Positions 49,567 through 57,139 of a DNA stretch of 64,000 nucleotides are shown here, in pieces. Position 1 is the stretch's first letter; every line of letters begins with the position of its first letter. The notes beneath the pieces are model-generated. The model saw only the letters and a list, made by a program, of their open reading frames with translations. It was not told the DNA's origin and ran no database searches. Both the position numbers and the translations under genes were made by a program. The DNA comes from Microbacterium oxydans (GTDB taxonomy: Bacteria > Actinomycetota > Actinomycetes > Actinomycetales > Microbacteriaceae), in NCBI RefSeq assembly GCF_900095745.1, contig NZ_FMIR01000005.1:1-64000 (forward strand), given 5' to 3'.

Positions 49567-49986
49567 TCGATGGATCCTATCCGCGTGACCCGGCTCGTGC
49601 TGGACACGCGACCTCGAGCGGAGGGCGCGTTCGCATCGATGCAAAGTCGGTCCGGTTCACCCGCTTGCAGTGGCACCGTGCCGAAACTGGCGCCGGCTCC
49701 TCGCGAACTCAGCGCCGGTCTGGAACGACAGGTGTGGCGACCGGAGGCTGGCTCGTCAGTGTGATGTTCAGCTTTACTGCCACCTTCGCCTTTGTCGGGA
49801 GCTGGGTGCTCCCGACGGTGGCGATCGTCGCACTGCCGCTGACGTCGACGCTGTCTGCGGCGTTCCACGTGGCTGTCTGCGCGCGCTCGCACGCGGCGCA
49901 GTCAGCAGTGGCGTCACGGCGACCTGTCACCCTGACGCCGGTCGCCTGACTCTCTCCGGACGCCGCCCGACGACAAGACCTCCCGC
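49567..49986. other. Non-coding interval, possible gene remnants
   Basis: No convincing gene. A minus-strand frame (49709-49930) encodes an Ala/Thr/Val-rich segment with WNAADSVDVSGSATIATVG that looks like part of a beta-sandwich protein, but it lacks a start site and context and may be a relic. This is probably the right edge of the accessory island. Confidence 0.4.
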
Positions 49987-50736
49987 TCAGGGCTCGATCG
50001 GCCGCACCCGGGAACCGTAGGCGGTGTACAGCGCAGCGTTGTGCGCGTCCCCCTCGGGCAGGTTCGCCGAGATGAAGACCGGTGCGGCACCGGTACTCCG
50101 CTTCAGCTCGCGGGTGATCCCTTCGGCCAGCATCTGCGCGATGAGGATGCCGGTGAGGTTCGACACCGCACCGATGCGCACTCCGTCGCCGAGATCGATG
50201 GTGGCATCGCCCGCAGGAGCGCAGTTGTCGATGACGACATCCGCCTGATCGGCGAGGTTGCGACCCGAGTCGTCCCTCGTGGCGACGCTGGCGTTGTGGA
50301 TGCGGGAGGTGATCGCCACGATCGGATGCCCGTGCGAGCGAGCGAGCGCCGCCATCTCGACGATCGCGGCGTTGATGCCCGAGTTCGACACGATGACGAA
50401 CGCGTCCTCGGGCTGCGGTGCCGCCAGCTCGTAGATCCGTGCCGCGAGACCGGGGGTGCGTTCGTACTTAGGATCGAGGATGTCGGCGGCCGCGACGTCG
50501 CCGAACAGCACGAGGTCCTTGACCGCCATCATCCCCACGGCGGCCAGACCCCCGGCGCGACCGGCGAGCTCGAGCGTGACGGCGCGGGAGTGACCCGTTC
50601 CGAACGCCTGGACGATGCCACCGCGGCCGATGGCGTCGGTGAGCAGAACGGTCGCCTGCGCGATCGCCTCCTGCTGCGTCTCCAGTACCCGACCGATGTG
50701 GTCGAGCGCCATCCTGGGATAGGCGAGTTCGGTCAT
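49987..50736 (-). CDS. SIS-domain phosphosugar-binding protein (sugar isomerase-like)
   Basis: A 249-residue cytosolic SIS-domain protein. Phosphosugar contacts are seen in GTGHSRAVTLELAGRAGG and VSNSGINAAIVEMA, the Ser-rich loop. It resembles the uncharacterised phosphosugar-binding proteins related to MurQ and GlmS isomerase domains. As the last gene of an importer and kinase operon it probably isomerises or cleaves the phosphorylated amino sugar. Two ATG codons in tandem (50739 and 50736) follow GAAAGGGG; the second has better spacing. Confidence 0.8.
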   Translation of the reverse strand: MTELAYPRMALDHIGRVLETQQEAIAQATVLLTDAIGRGGIVQAFGTGHSRAVTLELAGRAGGLAAVGMMAVKDLVLFGDVAAADILDPKYERTPGLAARIYELAAPQPEDAFVIVSNSGINAAIVEMAALARSHGHPIVAITSRIHNASVATRDDSGRNLADQADVVIDNCAPAGDATIDLGDGVRIGAVSNLTGILIAQMLAEGITRELKRSTGAAPVFISANLPEGDAHNAALYTAYGSRVRPIEP

Positions 50737-50758
50737 CATGCCCCTTTCAGGAGAGCGT

Positions 50759-52018
50759 TCATGTGGCGACGGTGGTGTTCGCATCGGCATCAGCCTCGGC
50801 GAGCAGACCGAGGGCGGCCTCGACGATCGCCTCGCCGCTTCCCGCGGCCACCGGGCTGACGACGGTCTCATAGCTCAGCGGAGCTTCGCGATCCGGAACG
50901 TAGCCGAGGTAGCCGTTGGTGTACCCGAGAACGACGGTCGGGTACGCCGGGTACCCCGCGCGGATCTGCTCGGCCAGCCCGAGATACAGCTCGGCGGGGA
51001 CCGCGACCAGGCGCACGGCGTCGATGACGCCGACCTCGATCGTGACGCTGTGCTGGGTGGTCGACAACCTGGTCCGGCTCTCCTCGGCGAGCGCGATGCC
51101 CTGCTCGAGCACGGCTTGCCGGCGCGCCGAGAACGGGTCCTGCGATGCTTCCGCGGCGTGGTCGGCCGTGTCGGGCAGCGGGGGTCTCGCCGGGAGGTCG
51201 AGCGTCACCGCCAGCGGGGCCGCCAGCGATGCGTCCCCTTCTGGATGCTCGTCGTCGGCGCCCGCGCGGAGCGTGGAGCGCACGGCGTCGGCGACCCGTG
51301 ACGCGATGCGGTCGATCTCGGCCGTGTCCCGCGCCTGCCGCGTCGTCCGCGTGCTGATGTCGCCGGCAGCGCCGGTCGCAGCGACCACCCACTCGGCCTC
51401 GGATGCCAGCGCCCGCCGGATTCCGCCGGTGAGATCAGCGCTCGTGAGTCTGTTGTCCGGAGGGAGGACGGTGGGATGCACGGGCGAGACCACGAGCATC
51501 CCGCGCAGGCGAGGCGCCTGGCCCGCGGGGCCGCTCGCCTCGAAGAGAAGGACATCGATCGGCACCTGAGGGGTCTCGTCCGGTGGCACGTTGCGGCGCC
51601 CGCCGACACCGGAGACGATGCTCCGCACGGCTCGCACCCGGCCCGGCTCCTCCGCGGCGATCGCGCTCCGGATCGCGACGAGTGCCGACGCGACGACCCG
51701 TTCGGCCAGCGCCTCCGGAGTCGCCGCCCCACCGGGGTAGCATCCGGCCTCGGGAGTGGAGTGCGCATGAGTCGCGGAGACCCACACCCGCGAGACGCCG
51801 AGGTCGTCGGCGGCCGCACGGATCCGCGCGACGAGGTCGGTGTTGACGCAGATGAGGTCGATGATGAGGAGCACCAGCCGTGAGGAGTCTCCGCCGACGC
51901 TGATGGCGTGCACCTCGAGCGGTTCGATCGAGCCGAGAACGCCCTCCGTCCGGTCGATATAGCCTCCGAGAGGCTCGCCCAGGACGACGCTCAGCCTGGC
52001 CTCCCCGTGTCCGATCAT
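50759..52018 (-). CDS. Neutral ceramidase-like hydrolase
   Basis: A 419-residue protein of the neutral/alkaline non-lysosomal ceramidase N-terminal superfamily. The metal-site motifs WVSATHAHSTPEAG (HxH) and VATGAAGDIST are visible. No signal peptide, so it is cytosolic, unlike true ceramidases (about 650 residues, secreted). In this amino-sugar operon it more likely cleaves an amide such as an N-acyl sugar (inference). ATG 52018 overlaps the kinase stop (TGATG); 22 bp separate it from the SIS gene. Confidence 0.75.
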   Translation of the reverse strand: MIGHGEARLSVVLGEPLGGYIDRTEGVLGSIEPLEVHAISVGGDSSRLVLLIIDLICVNTDLVARIRAAADDLGVSRVWVSATHAHSTPEAGCYPGGAATPEALAERVVASALVAIRSAIAAEEPGRVRAVRSIVSGVGGRRNVPPDETPQVPIDVLLFEASGPAGQAPRLRGMLVVSPVHPTVLPPDNRLTSADLTGGIRRALASEAEWVVAATGAAGDISTRTTRQARDTAEIDRIASRVADAVRSTLRAGADDEHPEGDASLAAPLAVTLDLPARPPLPDTADHAAEASQDPFSARRQAVLEQGIALAEESRTRLSTTQHSVTIEVGVIDAVRLVAVPAELYLGLAEQIRAGYPAYPTVVLGYTNGYLGYVPDREAPLSYETVVSPVAAGSGEAIVEAALGLLAEADADANTTVAT

Positions 52019-52965
52019 CAGCACAGCGACCCCTCTTCCCAGGCGCGGATCGCCTTCTCATAAAGACCCGCGCGTTCACCGCGAGCCCGCTCCTGCGCGA
52101 TGTGGATCCCGCCGGCGAGTGCGTCGCTCAGGGGATCCGAGAGAGTGAGCCCCCTGGCCTGCAGTTCACGGTCGAGCGTCGCGCGGAGGTACGTGTTGGC
52201 GGCGAGCATCCGGCCCGAGTAGCTGATCGGGAACCCCGGAGCGTGCGCCGCCGTCGCCGCGATCGTCTCGGCGAGATCGACGGCCGCACCGTTCAGGATC
52301 GAGCCCGCCACCGCATCGCCGGCCTCAGCCGCCCGCGCGACGTCGACGGCGAACGATGCCACGGACGGGGTCGAGGTCGAGCCGTCCCGGTAGAACCGCT
52401 GCAGGGCGGCGATCGAGACGTCTCCCCCCAGCCTGCCGCGGAGTTCCGCGGAGAGGGTGGTGGGGATGTGGGCGCCGTCGATCGCCGCCGCCGCCGCCCT
52501 CAGGCCGGCGAGACCGATCGCGTAGGCACTGCCGCGATCCCCCAGCGTCGGCCCCCATCCGTCGGCTGACTTCGCCGATCCCTGCTCGTCGATGCTGAGG
52601 ACGATGCTTCCCGTCCCCGCGCACACGATGGTCCCCGGTCCGGCGATCGCGCCGGCGTGCGCGAGGATGGCATCGTCGAGCAGCAGCACGGGCGCTGCGA
52701 GTTCGCGCTCGAGGGCGGCGGCCAGGGCTGCACGCTCCGCAGGCTCGCCGGGAACACCCGTGAGGCCGAGGACGACATGGTCGAGGGTCTGCGCCGCATC
52801 GGCGTCGGCCCGCGCTTCCTGCACCGAGGCGACGATCGAAGCGTGGTCCTCACGCTCACCCGCGTAGACGAACCCCGATCCACGTCCCTCCGACTCGCCG
52901 TTCGCGCCGACGATGCGCATCCGGAGGCCGGACTTGCCGCCGTCGATCGCAGCGACCGCGCTCAC
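52018..52965 (-). CDS. BadF/BcrA-type N-acetylhexosamine kinase
   Basis: A 315-residue ASKHA-fold kinase of the group that includes N-acetylglucosamine kinase. Phosphate-1 motif AAIDGGKSGLRMRIVG, phosphate-2 IVCAGTGSIVLSID, and GDRGSAYAIG in the sugar-binding region. It should phosphorylate the imported amino sugar with ATP. GTG 52965 overlaps the permease stop (GTGA). It lies in a five-gene run in which importer, kinase, hydrolase and SIS protein follow one another. Confidence 0.85.
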   Translation of the reverse strand: MSAVAAIDGGKSGLRMRIVGANGESEGRGSGFVYAGEREDHASIVASVQEARADADAAQTLDHVVLGLTGVPGEPAERAALAAALERELAAPVLLLDDAILAHAGAIAGPGTIVCAGTGSIVLSIDEQGSAKSADGWGPTLGDRGSAYAIGLAGLRAAAAAIDGAHIPTTLSAELRGRLGGDVSIAALQRFYRDGSTSTPSVASFAVDVARAAEAGDAVAGSILNGAAVDLAETIAATAAHAPGFPISYSGRMLAANTYLRATLDRELQARGLTLSDPLSDALAGGIHIAQERARGERAGLYEKAIRAWEEGSLC

Positions 52966-53867
52966 TTGCTGATTCCCGCGGTCAGGCCCGACATGATCTG
53001 TTTCGAGGCGAACGCGAAGACCAGGGCGAGCGGAAGCAGCGCGATGATCAGACCGGCGAACAGGGTGCCGCGGTCGGCCGAGTACTCCCCGAAGAACTGG
53101 GTGAGACCGACGGGGATCGTGTACTTGTCTGTGTCGCGCAGGAGCACCAGCGGGTAGAAGAAGTCGTTCCAGGTCGGCGCGAACTGGAAGATCGTCACGA
53201 CCGCCAGTGCGGGTCTGACCAAAGGCAGGATGACCGACCAGAAGATGCGTCCGTCGTTCGCACCATCCAGACGAGCCGCCTCTTCCAGCTCGACCGGAAG
53301 CCCGCGCATGAACCCCATCAGTACGAACATCGTGAACGGGATGCCGCTGGCGGCGTAGAGCAGGATGAGTCCGAGATGGGTGTCGACGAGGCCGCCCGCC
53401 TGGAACATGTAATAGATCGGCAGCAGGCCCAGCTTCGCGGGGACCATCAGACCGGCGATGAAGAAGGCGGCCAGGAACGCCCGTCCGCGGAAGACCCGTC
53501 GCGTGATGACGAAGGCCGCAGCGACCGAGACGGTCACGCACAGCGCGACCGAGCAGATGGTGATGAACACGGAGTTGATGAAATAGGTGCCCAGCGACGC
53601 GGATTCCCACGCCCGCACGTAGTTCGACAGATCGAAGCTCGTCGGCAGCGCGATGGGATTCTGCAGGATCTCGTTGGTGGGTCGCAGCGATCCGAGGAGC
53701 ACGAGCAGGATCGGTCCGAACGCGATCGCCGCGTAGATCCACAGCACCGCCTGCACCCCGATGCGGGTGCCGAGCCCGGCCCGAGCGCGACGGCGCGGCG
53801 ACGAGGAGGCTGCCGACTCAGGGGGCGGGGCTTTCGGCGTGCGCGGCCGTGTGAGTGTGGAAGTCAT
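52962..53867 (-). CDS. Carbohydrate ABC transporter permease (MalG type)
   Basis: A 301-residue inner-membrane permease with six TM helices and the EAA loop LEEAARLDGANDGRIFWSVI. Its N-terminus has a Pro/Ser-rich cytoplasmic leader (residues 1-30). Coupled to the MalF-type gene by ATGA overlap (53867) and to the kinase by GTGA. No ATPase gene is present in the locus. Confidence 0.9.
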   Translation of the reverse strand: MTSTLTRPRTPKAPPPESAASSSPRRRARAGLGTRIGVQAVLWIYAAIAFGPILLVLLGSLRPTNEILQNPIALPTSFDLSNYVRAWESASLGTYFINSVFITICSVALCVTVSVAAAFVITRRVFRGRAFLAAFFIAGLMVPAKLGLLPIYYMFQAGGLVDTHLGLILLYAASGIPFTMFVLMGFMRGLPVELEEAARLDGANDGRIFWSVILPLVRPALAVVTIFQFAPTWNDFFYPLVLLRDTDKYTIPVGLTQFFGEYSADRGTLFAGLIIALLPLALVFAFASKQIMSGLTAGISK

Positions 53868-54793
53868 CAGGCCTCCCGGCGCCGAAGGAGTCGTTCGAGG
53901 GCGATCGCCACACCGAACACGAGGATGAACATGAGCACGGCCATAGCCGAGGAGTCTCCGATGGCGTTGGTCCCGCCATCGAACGCGAGTCGGTAGTACA
54001 GGAGGCCGAGCACGTCCATCGACCCGGACGGTCCGCCGTTCGAACCGCCGAGGGCGTAGACGAGATCGAAGATGTTGAAGCATCCGATGAAGGTGAGCAC
54101 CGTGATGACGCCGACGGCCGGCATGATCAGCGGGAATCGCACCGCCCAGAAGAGACGCCAGTGGGAGGCCCCGTCCAACTGGGCCGCCTCTTCGAGTTCG
54201 GCCGGGATGCCGCCCAACGCTGCTCCGAAGATCAGCAGCGGCCCGCCGATCCACTGCCAGGCGTTGATCAGGATGAGCACGGGCAGCGCGGTGTTCGGCT
54301 GACCGAGCCACGGAAGTGCGAAGGCGTCGAGACCGATGGCCCGGAGCGCCTCGTTGATCGGCCCGAACGTGGGGCTGAGGAGCATCGCCCACAGGTAGCC
54401 GACGATGAGCGGGCTGAGCAGATAGGGCGTGGAGTACAGGGTCTGGAACAGCCGCTTGCCGCGCTTCGTCCGATGCAGCAGTACCGCCAGTCCCAGGCCG
54501 ATCGTGTTCTGCACCGCCATCGTGCCGATGAAGAAGAGCACGTTGTGCCAGAGCGCGGCGCCGAGCTGCTCGTTCACCGGATAGCGCGTGAACAGCTCGA
54601 CGTAGTTCCCGAATCCCACGAAGGCATCCGGCGTGGTCCCCTTCCAGGTGAAGAGGCCGTAGACGAACGCGGTGAAGATCGGGACGATCACCAGCACGGT
54701 GTACAACACGAGCGCGGGGCCGCTGAACAACGCGATCCACCCGAACGAGACATGCTCGGGCGAGTAGCGGCCCCGCGCTCGTGTCCGCATCAT
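53867..54793 (-). CDS. Carbohydrate ABC transporter permease (MalF type)
   Basis: A 308-residue permease with six TM helices and the EAA loop LEEAAQLDGASHWRLFWAV. The ATG at 54793 overlaps the binding-protein stop (ATGA); a GTG 18 bases upstream is an alternative. It forms the channel with the MalG-type partner for the amino-sugar importer. Confidence 0.9.
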   Translation of the reverse strand: MMRTRARGRYSPEHVSFGWIALFSGPALVLYTVLVIVPIFTAFVYGLFTWKGTTPDAFVGFGNYVELFTRYPVNEQLGAALWHNVLFFIGTMAVQNTIGLGLAVLLHRTKRGKRLFQTLYSTPYLLSPLIVGYLWAMLLSPTFGPINEALRAIGLDAFALPWLGQPNTALPVLILINAWQWIGGPLLIFGAALGGIPAELEEAAQLDGASHWRLFWAVRFPLIMPAVGVITVLTFIGCFNIFDLVYALGGSNGGPSGSMDVLGLLYYRLAFDGGTNAIGDSSAMAVLMFILVFGVAIALERLLRRREA

Positions 54794-56067
54794 GAGCGGG
54801 GCTTGAACCACTGATCGACACCCTGCTGGATCTTGTCCGCCGCGCCGCCCGCATCGATCTCGTCGAGGATCAGGCTCGAGAACGAGGAGGACGCGAGGTC
54901 CCAGGCACCGGGGGTACCACCGGAGAAGTAGGCATAGGTGATGTACGGGCTCGGTTCGGCGGCGTACGCCTCCACCGCTTCGGCGAGCAGCGGATCGGAC
55001 GGCGTCACACCGGGGACGGGCGAGATCTGCGCGAGCTCATCCGTGAACGCCTGGCCGAAGTCGGCGGTCGCCATCCACTGCACGAGCTCGAGCGCGGCCT
55101 CTTTGTTGTCGCTGGCGTCCGAGACGCCGAAGGAGCCATCGACGTATCCGGGCACCGGCACACCCGAGCCGTCGGGAGCCGGCGCGTTGAAGATGCCGAG
55201 TTCGAGGTCGGGGTTGGCTTTGCGGAAGTTCGCCAGCTCCCAGATGCCTCCGGGGAATGCAGCGGCCTTGCCGGAGGTGAAGAGCGCCTGTGCGTCTTCA
55301 TAGCTGGTGCCCTGGTAGGCGTCCCCCCAGTAGTCGCGAGTGCTGGTCCACGCATCGACCGAGTCCACCCACGGCGTATCGGTGAAAGATGCTTCGCCGT
55401 CGAGCATCTTCTCGAGGTAGGGGGTGCCGCCATAGGTGCCGGCGCCGAAGATCTCCTGCTCGATGGGCAGCATCCAGGTGTCGGTCACCGTGTTGGCGAG
55501 CGGGGTGACGCCCGAGGCCTTGATCTCGTCGAACGCGCTGATCATCTCGTCCCAGGTCGTCGGCTCCTCGAGCCCGAGCTCGTCGAAGACAGCCTTGTTG
55601 TAGATGACGTGCAGCGTCTGGATCGCGAAGGGAACACCGTAAACCGCGCCGTCCGAGACGCCGCGGGCGCCGTCCAGGACCGACGGCGAGAAGTCGGCGA
55701 GCTCGGAGACCTCGTCATCGAGGGCGACCAGGTCACCGGACTCCACGAGCGGCTGCAGCAGTCCGTAGGAGCGCAGCTGGGCGACATCCGGGCCGCTCGC
55801 ATCCTTGAGCCCGGTCGAGAGGATGGTGTCGTACTCGGTGTTGAGGTAGGGCACGTACTCGACGGTCACGCCGGGGTGCTCCTTCTCGAAGGCGGCGAAG
55901 ATCTTGTCGTACGTCTTGGCGTCCTCCTGCCTCCATCCCCATACCGTGATCGTGGAGTCGTCGCCCTCCGCGCCGGCGGGACCGGCGCTCGGTGCGCATG
56001 CGGCGAGGACGAGTGTGCTGACGGTCAGTGCTCCTGCCGCCAGCGTGGCCTTTCTGAACTTCGACAT
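54790..56067 (-). CDS. Sugar-binding lipoprotein of an ABC importer
   Basis: A 425-residue family-1 solute-binding protein with the lipobox VLAAC, anchored at Cys24. EITVWGWRQEDAKTYDKIF-like N-terminal strands (ITVWGWRQED) and a WDLASSSFSSLILDEI C-terminal region are typical of sugar binders. AAGAGGAG precedes the ATG at 56067. First gene of the left-going amino-sugar operon; its promoter overlaps DasR-like operators shared with the divergent GntR gene. Confidence 0.9.
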   Translation of the reverse strand: MSKFRKATLAAGALTVSTLVLAACAPSAGPAGAEGDDSTITVWGWRQEDAKTYDKIFAAFEKEHPGVTVEYVPYLNTEYDTILSTGLKDASGPDVAQLRSYGLLQPLVESGDLVALDDEVSELADFSPSVLDGARGVSDGAVYGVPFAIQTLHVIYNKAVFDELGLEEPTTWDEMISAFDEIKASGVTPLANTVTDTWMLPIEQEIFGAGTYGGTPYLEKMLDGEASFTDTPWVDSVDAWTSTRDYWGDAYQGTSYEDAQALFTSGKAAAFPGGIWELANFRKANPDLELGIFNAPAPDGSGVPVPGYVDGSFGVSDASDNKEAALELVQWMATADFGQAFTDELAQISPVPGVTPSDPLLAEAVEAYAAEPSPYITYAYFSGGTPGAWDLASSSFSSLILDEIDAGGAADKIQQGVDQWFKPRS

Positions 56068-56148
56068 CGTGCTCCTCTTGGTGGGACTGTTCCGAATCGG
56101 ATTCGGTCAGTGATGAGGCGGTGCATGTGTAGGTGGGGCCACCGTAAT

Positions 56149-56189
56149 ACTGGTCTATACCGTTTGTCAACGGTCCGGTATAGACCAAT
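56149..56189. promoter_or_regulatory. Paired DasR/NagR-like (dre) operators in the divergent promoter
   Basis: ACTGGTCTATACCG (56149-56162) and CGGTATAGACCAAT (56176-56189) are each imperfect TGGTCTAGACCA dyads and are perfect inverted copies of one another over 12 bases. TTGACA (56170-56165, minus strand), a -35 for the importer operon, lies between them, so a bound repressor would block it. The dre consensus is that of the DasR/NagR/YvoA GntR repressors of N-acetylglucosamine use. Confidence 0.8.
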
Positions 56190-56254
56190 CTCCCACCCCA
56201 CCGGCCTAAGATGACTCACTACGCGCGCAAGCGCATGAGAAGGAGCTTTCCACG

Positions 56255-57040
56255 GTGGCACGGTCGAAGCATTCCGACGGCGGCGAGGAGATTGGCCTGC
56301 TGGCCGTGCAGGTGGGAGACCTCACCGGCGAACCGGGCAAGGGTGAGCAGATCCGCAAGGCGCTCGCGGCCTTCGCCGCCTCCTCCCGGCCAGACACCCT
56401 ACTGCCGTCCGAGCGGGTTCTCGCCGAGCAGTTCGGGGTCGCGAGGATGACGGTCCGCGGGGCGATCGACAGCTTGGAATCGGCGGGCCTGGTCCGCCGG
56501 GAGCCCGGTCGCGGCGCCTTCGTGCAGCACCCGCGACTGACCCATTCGGAGATCTTCCGATCCTTCACGGAGGACATGCGATTCCGCGGGATGGAGCCCG
56601 GCGCGCGGGACTTCTCCGCCCGCCTCGAAGCCGCTACCGAGGCCGTCGCGGCCGCGCTCGACATCGCCGAAGGCGACCCGGTCGTGCGCATCGAGCGCGT
56701 CAGGACCGCCGACGGCACGGCCATGGCATACGAGACGACGAACCTGCCAGCCTCGCGTTTTCCCGATCTGATCGAGAAGATGTCCGAGACGGATTCCCTC
56801 TACGAGGTACTCGATCGCTCCTACGGCGTGCGCCCGGAGAACGCCGAGCAGACCGTGGCCATCGACCGGCTCTCCCCTGAGGATGCGGTGCGCCTGGAGA
56901 CCCAGGCCGGCGAGCCCTGTTTCGCGATCGAGCGCAAGGCGCGCGACAACATGGGCAAGACGGTCGAGTTCGGTCGATCGCTCTATCGCGGGGACCGCTA
57001 CGTGATCGAGATGCACGTAGGGCGCGCCGCCGACGGATGA
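56255..57040 (+). CDS. GntR-family (HutC/DasR-type) repressor of amino-sugar genes
   Basis: A 261-residue regulator with a winged helix (residues about 25-95; LPSERVLAEQFGVARMTVRGAI is the recognition region) and a C-terminal UTRA ligand-binding domain (GDPVVRIERVRTADGTAMAYE and IEMHVGRAA at the end). HutC/DasR members release DNA when they bind a phosphorylated amino sugar. GTG 56255 has AAGGAG 9 bases upstream. It is divergent from the importer operon and 99 bp upstream of the GH84 gene, both of which carry dre-like sites. Confidence 0.9.
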   Translation: MARSKHSDGGEEIGLLAVQVGDLTGEPGKGEQIRKALAAFAASSRPDTLLPSERVLAEQFGVARMTVRGAIDSLESAGLVRREPGRGAFVQHPRLTHSEIFRSFTEDMRFRGMEPGARDFSARLEAATEAVAAALDIAEGDPVVRIERVRTADGTAMAYETTNLPASRFPDLIEKMSETDSLYEVLDRSYGVRPENAEQTVAIDRLSPEDAVRLETQAGEPCFAIERKARDNMGKTVEFGRSLYRGDRYVIEMHVGRAADG

Positions 57041-57060
57041 CGCGGAATCGAAGAGCACCC

Positions 57061-57089
57061 TTGACAGCCAAACTGCTCTAGACCAGTAT
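57061..57089 (+). promoter_or_regulatory. GH84 gene promoter with embedded dre operator
   Basis: TTGACA (57061-57066), a 17-base spacer and CAGTAT (57084-57089) form a good promoter. The 16-bp palindrome ACTGCTCTAGACCAGT (57072-57087, one mismatched pair) lies in the spacer and over the -10, matching the dre consensus. Repression by the adjacent GntR protein would therefore be direct. Confidence 0.8.
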
Positions 57090-57139
57090 CTGGCGTACGC
57101 GCCGCAATCCGTGCGGCCCTGCCAGAAGGGCGCTCTCCC

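Noticed and set aside
49709-49930. Small minus-strand gene in the interval before the SIS gene
   Set aside because: No start codon with a ribosome site and no neighbours in an operon; kept only as a possible relic.
44318-49986. tRNA or attachment-site duplication at the island borders
   Set aside because: No tRNA-like cloverleaf and no matching direct repeat was seen at the two edges by eye.
50759-52018. Secreted neutral ceramidase
   Set aside because: No signal peptide and only about two thirds of the usual length; only the N-terminal superfamily features are present.
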